From: Thermohalobaculum sp965263335
GTDB lineage: Bacteria > Pseudomonadota > Alphaproteobacteria > Rhodobacterales > Rhodobacteraceae
NCBI GenBank assembly: GCA_965263335.1
Contig: CBDHHE010000001.1
Span: forward strand, 1,054,001-1,118,000
Direction: 5' to 3'
Length of the DNA stretch: 64,000 nucleotides
Positions 41,645 to 48,983 of the stretch are shown here, in pieces. Below the pieces are notes generated by a model. It searched no databases and was not told where the DNA came from. It saw only the letters and a program-made list of their open reading frames with translations. Made by a program: the position numbers and the translations under genes. Within the stretch, counting starts at the first letter, position 1. Every line of letters starts with the position of its first letter.

Positions 41645-42526
41645 ATGATCGCCGCCATGGCGCTCGGCGTCGCGGCACAGGCAATGGCCGCTGACTGGAA
41701 AAAGCTGATGGAGCCGGCGGATCTCTCGGCGCAATTGGACACCGATGTCGTTGTGCTCGATATTCGGGCACCGTCACACTTCGAGCGAGGCTCGATCGAG
41801 GGCGCGCTCAACGCTCCCTACCCTTCCTGGCGCGGCCCGAAAGATAATCCTGGCCTGCCCCTCACCGATGAAGCGCTGACCGAACGCCTGCAAAGCCTGG
41901 GACTTGAGAAGACCGACCGCGTCGTGGTCGTCTATCACGGCAAGGATGCCACGGATTTCGGAGCTGCGGCGCGGGTCTATTGGACACTGAAGTCCGCAGG
42001 ATTGGACGAACTTGCAATCTTGAACGGAGGCTTGGTTGAATGGGTCAAGTCGGGCAATGACCTCTCGACCAACTTCGGTACCGCCGAACGGTCGAGCGAA
42101 ACGTTTGCTCTGGCCGATGATTGGATGATGACCCGTGACGGCGTGAAAGACGTCGTCGCGGGACGCGCGAACGCGCAGATCATAGATGCGCGGCCGGTTC
42201 CGTTCCTCGAAGGTAAGAAGAAGCATCCAGCAGCTGCCAAAGCCGGCAGTCTGGACGGAGCGGCGCAACTGACCCACTCGACATGGTTTGACAAGAACGC
42301 GCCCACGCGCATGTCGCTGGCGGATCAGGTCACGGAAATGGCTGCGAAGGCGGGCGTCGAGAACGGAGAGGCGCGTCCGATCGCGAGTTTCTGCAACACC
42401 GGGCATTGGGCGGCCACGAATTGGTTCGCGCTTTCCGAGGTGGCAGGCATCAAGAACGTAAAGCTCTATCCCGAGAGCATGGTGGGCTGGACGAACGCAG
42501 GCGGGGCGGTCACTCAGCAGAAGTGA
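41645..42526 (+). CDS. Periplasmic sulfurtransferase (two rhodanese domains), start disturbed
   Basis: The product has a hydrophobic start (MIAAMALGVAAQAMA) and two rhodanese domains. The active-site Cys250 (293-residue numbering) lies in SFCNTGHWAATNW of the second; the first domain lacks it. Rhodaneses move sulfane sulfur. The only good ribosome binding site, GGGAG at 41618-41622, points to ATG 41631, whose frame reads MMKGL and stops. One extra base would join that start to the gene, giving a normal signal peptide, so a frameshift is suspected. A GTG at 41594 is also in frame. Confidence 0.85.
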   Translation: MIAAMALGVAAQAMAADWKKLMEPADLSAQLDTDVVVLDIRAPSHFERGSIEGALNAPYPSWRGPKDNPGLPLTDEALTERLQSLGLEKTDRVVVVYHGKDATDFGAAARVYWTLKSAGLDELAILNGGLVEWVKSGNDLSTNFGTAERSSETFALADDWMMTRDGVKDVVAGRANAQIIDARPVPFLEGKKKHPAAAKAGSLDGAAQLTHSTWFDKNAPTRMSLADQVTEMAAKAGVENGEARPIASFCNTGHWAATNWFALSEVAGIKNVKLYPESMVGWTNAGGAVTQQK

Positions 42527-42564
42527 GCGGCGGATCGGCGGGCCTAGCAGGCATTCACGCGCTG

Positions 42565-43659
42565 TCAGAAGTCGCGCAGGTCCTTGCAATCGTCGCAGAC
42601 CCGGACAGGTCCCGCCGAGACGTCCACGGCTTCTGATGCGTTCTCGACCGCCGGATGTTTGACCACTCTGGCGGTCTTCGAACACTTAGCACAGACCAAC
42701 CGTCCGCATTTGCGGCAATGGTGGCGTCGATTGAACAGGGTGAAGTTTGTCCTGCAAATCAGACATTTGCTGCTTGTTGCATCAGGCATCCACTGTGCCC
42801 GGTTCTGCGTCCGTCCCTGCTCGAAGAATGTGCCCGTCTCGGTCACCCCGGTTGTCTCTTCGCCAAGAGAACGCACCGCGGTGGAATGGATGTCGACCGT
42901 GGGGCTGGGTGGCCGCAGCACCGGGCTCGGCGCTCGCGTGGTCCTGGAGCCGCCGATGCCCATGGGCGAGGACTTTGGGGGCGCAAACGTTTGCGGTCGC
43001 TGCTCACCGAACCCCTGCATCGGGATCGGAATGCCGCGAGACGATCCTTGATCAGGCTTGAGGCTGTCGGCGATCCTCAAGAGCGACGTGGTCACCGTCC
43101 TCCCGCCCTCGGGGCTGACATAATACTGAAGGTCCATCTGCGTCATCTGATCGACCAGATTGTCACGGGCCGCCCCGGCAAGCGTGGCGCATGAATTGCG
43201 GATGAAGGCGGCAAAAAACGCCAACCCCTCCGGCAACGTTGGCCGAAAATGCCCGCTGTGAAAAAAGAACCCGTTCTTGAGGACAATCCCGGCGCCGTTT
43301 GGGATGTTCATGCCGGCGAGCGTCGGGTGCCCGGCGCTTCCGGTACCGATGGTGCCTACTTGCAGCGTCTTGGCGCTGTGAAAGTAGACGAAATCAGCGC
43401 CCTTACAGTTTCCGCCGCCGAATATGGCCGCCCACGTTGCCGGAAAGGTTTTACCCGTCTGCTTTACGCGATCCCGAGTGCCGTTGTCGAACAAGACCGA
43501 CTTCTCGAACAAGAAAATGTCTTCGATGTTGTCCATCTTCCCCTGCGCCACTAGCAACTCGCAGAGTTCCTCGAACTCGTCCCAGGTCATGCCTTGTTCC
43601 AATCTTGGCGTAAAAGTTGTTATGCCGCTAAGATGCGCGCTTTCGTTGAGCTTGTGCAA
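42565..43659 (-). CDS. FYVE zinc-finger protein with an IQM-like N-terminal region
   Basis: A 364-residue protein (TTG start at 43659; ATGs at 43590 and 43536 are alternatives). Residues 290-359 form a complete FYVE finger: W290-MPD, four CxxC pairs (Cys299/302, 315/318, 323/326, 355/358), RRHHCRKCG at 311-319 and RVC at 353-355. In eukaryotes this domain binds phosphatidylinositol 3-phosphate on endosomes. Residues 90-155 (YFHSAKTLQVG, GAGIVLKNG, FFHSGHFRPT) recall a domain beside IQ motifs in plant IQM proteins. The linker 205-285 is Pro/Ser/Thr-rich. Sample lines have about 48% GC, well below neighbours. It is 15 bases behind an lrp-type gene. Role unknown; a lipid-binding or host-directed protein is possible. 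Confidence 0.85.
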   Translation of the reverse strand: MHKLNESAHLSGITTFTPRLEQGMTWDEFEELCELLVAQGKMDNIEDIFLFEKSVLFDNGTRDRVKQTGKTFPATWAAIFGGGNCKGADFVYFHSAKTLQVGTIGTGSAGHPTLAGMNIPNGAGIVLKNGFFFHSGHFRPTLPEGLAFFAAFIRNSCATLAGAARDNLVDQMTQMDLQYYVSPEGGRTVTTSLLRIADSLKPDQGSSRGIPIPMQGFGEQRPQTFAPPKSSPMGIGGSRTTRAPSPVLRPPSPTVDIHSTAVRSLGEETTGVTETGTFFEQGRTQNRAQWMPDATSSKCLICRTNFTLFNRRHHCRKCGRLVCAKCSKTARVVKHPAVENASEAVDVSAGPVRVCDDCKDLRDF

Positions 43660-43674
43660 GCGTCAGGATACGGG

Positions 43675-44133
43675 TCACGCCCGGAGCGCCGTGGTCTCCT
43701 TGATCTCCTCCATCACAAAGCTGGCGGAGATGTCCTTGAGCGGCACCTTGCGGATCAGCTTCTGATAGAGCCGGTCATAGGCTGCCACATCTTCGACCCG
43801 CGCCTTGAGAAGGTAGTCGAGATCGCCTGACGTGCGATAGGCGCCAAGGATCTCGGGCATGTCGGACATCGCCCGGGTGAACTGCTCCAACCAGTCCGGA
43901 TCGTGGCGGTCCGTGCGCACGGCAATGAAGACTGTCAGCGACAACCCCAGCGCCTCCGGATCGCAGAGCACAACGCGGCCGCGGATGACACCTATTTCCT
44001 CGAGCCTTTTTATGCGCCGCCAGCAGGCGTTCCTTGAGAGCCCGATGCGCTTGCCCAGCGTCTCGATCGCTTCGGAGGCGTCGCGCTGCAGAGCGTTCAG
44101 GATTCGCCGGTCGATATCATCAATATCCTGCAT
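43675..44133 (-). CDS. Lrp/AsnC family transcriptional regulator
   Basis: A 152-residue regulator with an N-terminal winged helix-turn-helix (DIDRRILNALQRDAS, RIGLSRNACWRRIKRLEE) and a C-terminal RAM domain that binds amino acids. The ATG at 44133 (MQDIDDIDRR) is the usual start; a TTG 12 codons earlier is less likely. It is divergent from the DUF6356 gene and co-directional with the FYVE gene 15 bases downstream, which it may co-transcribe. Members of this group often control one amino-acid transport or catabolic gene. Confidence 0.9.
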   Translation of the reverse strand: MQDIDDIDRRILNALQRDASEAIETLGKRIGLSRNACWRRIKRLEEIGVIRGRVVLCDPEALGLSLTVFIAVRTDRHDPDWLEQFTRAMSDMPEILGAYRTSGDLDYLLKARVEDVAAYDRLYQKLIRKVPLKDISASFVMEEIKETTALRA

Positions 44134-44246
44134 TTCGTCATCTAGGCGGGATGTTCTCCCAAAAATCAATCCAATTTACAGATCTTTGGGAAGCATGCAC
44201 ACAGGCAAATGATTACATTGACCTCAACGCAACACAGGAGGCTCCA

Positions 44247-44462
44247 ATGATCGCGCGGCTGAACACTCTGTTTCTCGATCACCCCCGCTCCGTTGATGAG
44301 ACCTATGGCGAGCACTTTCTGTTCGCGCTCTGGTTTGCAGGCCAGCTGGCGCTCGCTGCGGCGGCAGCGCTGAGCCATGCGATCCTGCCGTTCACATGTC
44401 AGAGAACGGCTTCGACGATCATTGCAAAGCTTTACGAGCGCACACACAATCGCGGCCAATGA
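44247..44462 (+). CDS. DUF6356 family small membrane protein
   Basis: A 71-residue protein. The start has an excellent AGGAGG 5 bases before the ATG. The text LFLDHPRSVDETYGEHFLFA is typical of DUF6356, followed by one long hydrophobic helix and TCQRTASTIIAKLYERTHNR. It is common in alphaproteobacteria and has no known role. It is divergent from the lrp-type gene; the AT-rich 113-base gap may hold promoters for both. Confidence 0.85.
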   Translation: MIARLNTLFLDHPRSVDETYGEHFLFALWFAGQLALAAAAALSHAILPFTCQRTASTIIAKLYERTHNRGQ

Positions 44463-44503
44463 TCGCCTGAGGTCGCAGGCAACGGAAAAGCAGGGAGGGT
44501 GCG

Positions 44504-45283
44504 ATGTGCCGCTGGGCAGCCTATGTCGGGCCGCCGATTTTCCTCGAGGCTGTGATCTCGGCGCCGGGACAATCTCTGATGCGCCAGAGCCTCCATGCGC
44601 TCGAGTCGAAGACCGAGACCAACGGCGACGGGTTCGGCATCGCATGGTACGGCGAGCGCGAAACACCGGGCGTCTACCATGATGTCCTGCCGGCGTGGGC
44701 CGATCCGAACCTGCGCTCGCTTGCCTATCAGGTCCGCTCCCGCCTGTTCCTTGCCCATGTGCGCGCCTCGACTGGCACAGCCACCAGCCGCACGAACTGC
44801 CATCCATTCGCCGTGGGTCGCTGGAGCTTCATGCACAACGGACAGGTCGGTGGCTACGCCCGGTTCCGGCGCAAGGTCGATATGCTGATCCCCGAGGACA
44901 TCTATGCGCACCGGCATGGCACCACGGACAGCGAGGCAATCTTCCTCATGGCGCTCGGAGACGGGCTTGAGCACGATCCCAAGGGCGCGCTCGAGCGTGC
45001 AACCGGCCGAATGGAAGCGCTCTCTCGCGAGGAAGGCACGACCCCGCACATGCGAATGACCGTCGCATTCAGTGATGGAGAGACGCTCTACATTGCGCGG
45101 TACGCCTCGGACGCCCACGCACCCAGCCTCTATCACAGGCGCTCACGCAGCCTCGGGGGGTGGGCCGTCGTCTCTGAACCGCTCGAAGCCGATCAGGAGG
45201 GGTGGGAGGCACTGGCGCCCGGGACGTTTGCGACAGTCACCGCCGAGGGCACCCGGATCGAGGCATTCAGACCAGCCGTCTAG
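44504..45283 (+). CDS. Class II glutamine amidotransferase (YafJ/EgtC-like)
   Basis: A 259-residue N-terminal-nucleophile hydrolase: Met is removed to expose Cys2 (MCRWAAYVG). The glutamine-binding segments HVRASTGTATSRTNCHPF and SFMHNGQVGG are present, as is GTTDSEAIFLM. The fold hydrolyses glutamine or a gamma-glutamyl amide, as EgtC does in ergothioneine synthesis, but no other egt gene is near. Its last 4 bases overlap the stop of the convergent yjbQ gene. Confidence 0.87.
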   Translation: MCRWAAYVGPPIFLEAVISAPGQSLMRQSLHALESKTETNGDGFGIAWYGERETPGVYHDVLPAWADPNLRSLAYQVRSRLFLAHVRASTGTATSRTNCHPFAVGRWSFMHNGQVGGYARFRRKVDMLIPEDIYAHRHGTTDSEAIFLMALGDGLEHDPKGALERATGRMEALSREEGTTPHMRMTVAFSDGETLYIARYASDAHAPSLYHRRSRSLGGWAVVSEPLEADQEGWEALAPGTFATVTAEGTRIEAFRPAV

Positions 45284-45702
45284 CCGTCGAGCAGATGCAG
45301 CGCCACCAGTCGCTCCCGCGGGCGGTCGCGGTGCTCCCAGAGATAGATGGCCTGCCAGGTTCCCAGAACCATCTTGCCGTCCCGCACGGGGATCGAAACA
45401 TGCACACCCGAGAGCACGGTGCGGATGTGCGCTGCCATGTCGTCGGGACCTTCGCTGGCATGGCGATAGCGTTCCCGCCCGCCGTGCGGCGCCATGCCTG
45501 CGATCGCATCCTGCAGATCTGCGAGCACGTCAGGGTCGGCATTTTCCTGAACGATCAGCGATGCAGAGGTGTGGCGCAGGAAAAGCGTCAGAAGACCTTC
45601 GCTCGCACCCTGCCCTGTCACCCAGCCGGCAATCTCGGCCGTGATGTCCAAAAGACCAGGGCCGCTGGTCTGAAAGCTCAGTTCTCCGGTGATCTGGCGC
45701 AT
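45280..45702 (-). CDS. YjbQ/UPF0047 family protein
   Basis: The 140-residue protein has the YjbQ core: FLRHTSASLIVQENADPDV, a middle HASEGPDDMAAHI and a C-terminal GTWQAIYLWEHRDRPRER. Members are small trimeric enzymes with a zinc/His site; some have weak thiamine-phosphate synthase activity. The start ATG at 45702 lies 46 bases from the start of the divergent thioesterase gene. Function in the cell is not settled. Confidence 0.9.
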   Translation of the reverse strand: MRQITGELSFQTSGPGLLDITAEIAGWVTGQGASEGLLTLFLRHTSASLIVQENADPDVLADLQDAIAGMAPHGGRERYRHASEGPDDMAAHIRTVLSGVHVSIPVRDGKMVLGTWQAIYLWEHRDRPRERLVALHLLDG

Positions 45703-45747
45703 GGCGTCATGCTATCCGGGCACGTTTGCGGAATACAGGGGATTCTC

Positions 45748-46173
45748 ATGGAGTTTGATCCGGGGCTGGCATGGCGTGAGCTTCGGCCGGTGGGCTTCAA
45801 TGGTCATGTCGGTCCAATCCGGTTCGCCCAGGCTGGCGACCTGATCTGGATGGCGTCTCTCGATCTGGACACACGCCATATGAACGCGGGCGGCGTGTGC
45901 CATGGTGGTCTGCTGATGACGCTCGCCGACGTGGTGATGGGCGCGGCGAGCTTCGAAGCCGCCGAGCGCCATCCCTGCGCGACCATCGAGATGAACAGCC
46001 ACTTCGTCGCCGCGGCAAAGTCGGGTCAAACCGCACTCGCCAAAGCCGAACAACTGCGTCATGCGGGCGGTCTCAGCTTCATGAAGTGTGAGATCTGGTC
46101 GGGTGGGCGGTTGGTTCTGCGTGCGAGCGGGATCTGGAAGTACCTCTCGCAAGGAGGCGGCGGGCCGACCTGA
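45748..46173 (+). CDS. PaaI-like hotdog thioesterase
   Basis: A 141-residue hotdog-fold protein with NAGGVCHGGLLMTLADVVMG, which carries the typical HGG and the acidic residue of the helix, and the core beta strand IEMNSHFVAAAKSG. Members hydrolyse acyl-CoA or aryl-CoA esters. The ATG at 45748 has AGGGGA upstream and begins at the domain; the frame is open far upstream but overlaps yjbQ. It is convergent with mlaC with 18 bases between. Confidence 0.88.
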   Translation: MEFDPGLAWRELRPVGFNGHVGPIRFAQAGDLIWMASLDLDTRHMNAGGVCHGGLLMTLADVVMGAASFEAAERHPCATIEMNSHFVAAAKSGQTALAKAEQLRHAGGLSFMKCEIWSGGRLVLRASGIWKYLSQGGGGPT

Positions 46174-46191
46174 TCGACCCGCCGTGTCCGT

Positions 46192-46797
46192 TCAGGATGT
46201 CGTGGCAAGATCCTCGATCAGCGCTTCGATGTCGCCGCCTCGGCTTTGCAGCTTCGCTGCCATCTCCTCGCGCTGGGACGCCGCCATCGAGATCCCTTCG
46301 ATTACAAGGTCGACAATCTCGACACGCCCGCCGCGATCGCTCACCAGCCACTCCACGGAGACCGCCGGTGCGTCCGCGGGCGTGATCGGGCTTTGCACCA
46401 CGATCCCCTTTTTACCGGCGTCGATCGTGCGGCTGACCGCAATGTTTGGATCGCCCGAATACTCCTGGAAGCGGCGGGAGTAGGTGATGGACAGATAGCG
46501 TGCGAACGCATCAACGAAGCGCGCCTGCTGGTCATCGCTCATGTCGCGCCAGCTCCGGCCCGCACTGAAACGCGCGAGCTGAGGCACGTTCGTGCGCTGC
46601 TCCATGATGGCGCGGAGCTTCGGTGCCTTGCTGACGGGCTCACCCGGCTCCTTGAGCAGAGCCACCAACTCGTCGATGGTCGTCTGAACGTGGCTGCGTG
46701 CGTCGTTCTCGCTCAGCGCCCAGGCCGGTGCGCCCACTGCCATCGCTGCACCGACAAGTGCGGCGGCAAACATGGCATCGCGTCTGGTCATCGTCAT
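46192..46797 (-). CDS. MlaC-type periplasmic phospholipid-binding protein
   Basis: A 201-residue exported protein: the signal peptide MTMTRRDAMFAAALVGAAMA resembles a Tat-type start with RR, cleaved near APAWA. The rest matches MlaC/Ttg2D (LARFSAGRSWRDMSDDQQ, FARYLSITYSRRFQEYSG), which shuttles phospholipids between membranes. The other mla genes are not in the window. The ATG at 46797 has AGGGGAATGCC upstream. Confidence 0.88.
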   Translation of the reverse strand: MTMTRRDAMFAAALVGAAMAVGAPAWALSENDARSHVQTTIDELVALLKEPGEPVSKAPKLRAIMEQRTNVPQLARFSAGRSWRDMSDDQQARFVDAFARYLSITYSRRFQEYSGDPNIAVSRTIDAGKKGIVVQSPITPADAPAVSVEWLVSDRGGRVEIVDLVIEGISMAASQREEMAAKLQSRGGDIEALIEDLATTS

Positions 46798-47201
46798 GGC
46801 ATTCCCCTGATGACGGTCATTCACTCTCTACAACTCGCTCGGAGCACTGCATGCACAGAGCTCTTCGCACATCTGGCCGTTTGCACTCAACGCGGATCCC
46901 ATGCAACTCGTTCGATTACATTGCCGTATCACATCCGATGCACATGACCGTGATGGCCATAGTTCAGCCATAGCAAGCGGCTATGCGCTTATATAGGAGT
47001 GAGGGCCCTTGAGCGAAGAACGCGGCCAATCTGTGGTTGTCACATGACCGCGAGATGGAGCACAATTGGGCGCCCGATTCGGATCGATCGCGCTATCTAA
47101 TGTATCGGACTTCACGCACAGATCCGTTGTGCTTGCGTAGCGACACGCCGCGTTAAGCTTTCGGAAGGAAAACACTCGTCGGCTCAGTGAGGACCGAGAT
47201 T
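46798..47201. other. Intergenic region between mlaC and the type I secretion genes
   Basis: About 404 bases without a convincing gene. It holds an inverted repeat CATAGC (46969-46974)/GCTATG (46980-46985) and a TTATATAGG stretch (46989-46997) that could be a -10 for the secretion operon. I see no tRNA, repeat or small coding frame worth calling. Confidence 0.5.
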
Positions 47202-48983
47202 GTGAGCAGGAACAAAGTTACGCCCCCGGGGCCCGCAGAACTGCGCGCAACCATGCGCACGTGTCGGCGGCATTTCTGGTCAGTGGCGCTCTTCAGTGCC
47301 TTCGTGAACATGCTTATGCTCACGGGTCCGATCTTCATGCTGCAAACCTACGACCGCGTGCTGGCAAGCCGCTCCGAGGAGACGCTTGTCACGCTTCTGG
47401 TGCTGGTGACCGGTCTGTTCTTCATGATGGGCGTGCTCGAGTACATCCGAGGGCGCGTGCTCGCACGCGCGGGCGCTCGTTTCCAGTCGCTGCTCGATAT
47501 CCGGGTGTTCGACTCGGTTCTGCGCAGATCTCTGGCACCGGCGGACCGCGCCCGCCCGAACTCCGCAGCGCAGGATCTGGACTCGATCCGCCAGCTTCTC
47601 GCCGGCCCTGCGCCTTTTGCACTGTTCGACGTGCCGTGGACGCCGATCTTCATCGGGGCACTGTTCATCTTCCACCCGATCATGGGCATCGTCGCCATCA
47701 TCGGCGGGCTGATCCTGGTCTGCCTGACCCTGTTCAACCAGCTGCGTTCGCAAGAGCCGAACGCCGAGTCGAACCAGGCGGCGAACGAGGCGTCGAACCT
47801 CGGTGAGTCCTTGCGCCAGAATGCCGAAGTCGTGCAGGCGCTCGGCATGCGCAACGTGGGGCTCAGCCGCTGGAACACGATCCGCCAGCGCGCGCTGGAC
47901 AAGCAGGTCGAGGCGTCGGACCGCACTGCAAGCTACACCTCCGCCTCGAAGGCGATGCGCTTCTACCTTCAGAGCTTCATGCTCGCCGCCGGTGCCTGGT
48001 TGGTGCTGCAGCAGGAGATTTCGCCCGGTATGATGATCGCGGGTTCGATCATCATGGGCCGTGCACTTGCCCCGATCGAGCTTGCAATCGGTCAGTGGAG
48101 CCTGTTCCAGCGCGCCAGCAAGGGCTGGAAGTCGCTGGGCGAGCTGCTGCAGAAAACCCCGCCTGAGCCCCCCAAGACCGAGCTTCCGGCACCTGTGGGC
48201 GTGCTCAACGTCCAAAAGGTTTCGGTCCTGAGCCCCGGCGAGCAGGTTCCGGTGCTGCGCAACATTGCATTCACCGCCGAACCCGGACAGGCGCTGGGTG
48301 TGATCGGACCGAGCGGCGCCGGCAAGACAACCTTGGCCAAGGTCCTGACAGGAATCTGGGCGCCGGCTGCAGGCAAGGTGCGCATCGACGGCGCGGCGCT
48401 CGATCAGTGGCCTGCCGATAGCCTCGGACGGTATCTCGGATATCTGCCGCAGGAGATCGGGCTGCTGTCGGGCACGGTGGCTGACAATATCGCCCGCTTC
48501 GATCCCGAGCCGGACGGCGCTGCGATCATCGAAGCCGCCAAGCGTGCTGGCGCACATGACCTGCTGCTCAGTCTCCCGCAGGGCTACGACACCGAGATCG
48601 GCGCTGGCGGACAACGTCTTTCGGGCGGACAGCGCCAGCGCGTGGCACTGGCACGTGCGCTCTATGGCGACCCCCCGCTTTTGATCCTGGACGAGCCGAA
48701 TGCGAACCTGGACGCGCAAGGCGAGCAAGCTCTCGTGGATGCCATTCGCGATGCCAAGAGCCGCGGAAAAACCGTCGTGATCATGGCCCACCGGCCAAGC
48801 GCGATTGCCGCGTGCGACACGCTGCTGATGCTGGACAAGGGCGTGCAGATCGACTTCGGTCCGCGCGACGAGGTGCTGAAGAAGCGCACCCGCAACTACA
48901 CGCAACTCGTCGCCAAAGGAAGTGACGCAGGGTCTCAAGCCGTCGGTCTTCCGCCGGCCGCACTATCGGGCAACAAGCAATGA
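47202..48983 (+). CDS. Type I secretion ABC transporter, permease-ATPase (PrtD-like)
   Basis: A 593-residue half transporter with six membrane helices followed by an ATPase: Walker A GPSGAGKTTLAK near residue 370, signature RLSGGQRQRVALARAL, Walker B LLILDEPNANLD. The layout is that of PrtD/AprD, which exports RTX-type proteins with a membrane fusion partner. It is followed by such a partner with a 4-base overlap. The start is not certain: GTG 47202 has GAGG at good spacing and is used here; a GTG at 47187 is also in frame. No substrate gene or TolC is seen nearby. Confidence 0.92.
   Translation: MSRNKVTPPGPAELRATMRTCRRHFWSVALFSAFVNMLMLTGPIFMLQTYDRVLASRSEETLVTLLVLVTGLFFMMGVLEYIRGRVLARAGARFQSLLDIRVFDSVLRRSLAPADRARPNSAAQDLDSIRQLLAGPAPFALFDVPWTPIFIGALFIFHPIMGIVAIIGGLILVCLTLFNQLRSQEPNAESNQAANEASNLGESLRQNAEVVQALGMRNVGLSRWNTIRQRALDKQVEASDRTASYTSASKAMRFYLQSFMLAAGAWLVLQQEISPGMMIAGSIIMGRALAPIELAIGQWSLFQRASKGWKSLGELLQKTPPEPPKTELPAPVGVLNVQKVSVLSPGEQVPVLRNIAFTAEPGQALGVIGPSGAGKTTLAKVLTGIWAPAAGKVRIDGAALDQWPADSLGRYLGYLPQEIGLLSGTVADNIARFDPEPDGAAIIEAAKRAGAHDLLLSLPQGYDTEIGAGGQRLSGGQRQRVALARALYGDPPLLILDEPNANLDAQGEQALVDAIRDAKSRGKTVVIMAHRPSAIAACDTLLMLDKGVQIDFGPRDEVLKKRTRNYTQLVAKGSDAGSQAVGLPPAALSGNKQ

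Noticed and set aside
42584..43194. Plus-strand frames opposite the FYVE gene
   Set aside because: The minus-strand frame has an unmistakable domain with all ligand residues; the plus frames have none.
42565..43659. FYVE gene carried on a mobile element
   Set aside because: No transposase, integrase, flanking repeat or tRNA is visible around it; only lower GC hints at transfer.
46969..46997. Terminator or operator upstream of the secretion genes
   Set aside because: The inverted repeat is only 6 bp with no U-tract and no known box, so it is noted only within the intergenic entry.
47280..48938. 552-codon frame antisense to the type I secretion ABC gene
   Set aside because: Shadow of a confident ABC transporter; composition is not protein-like.
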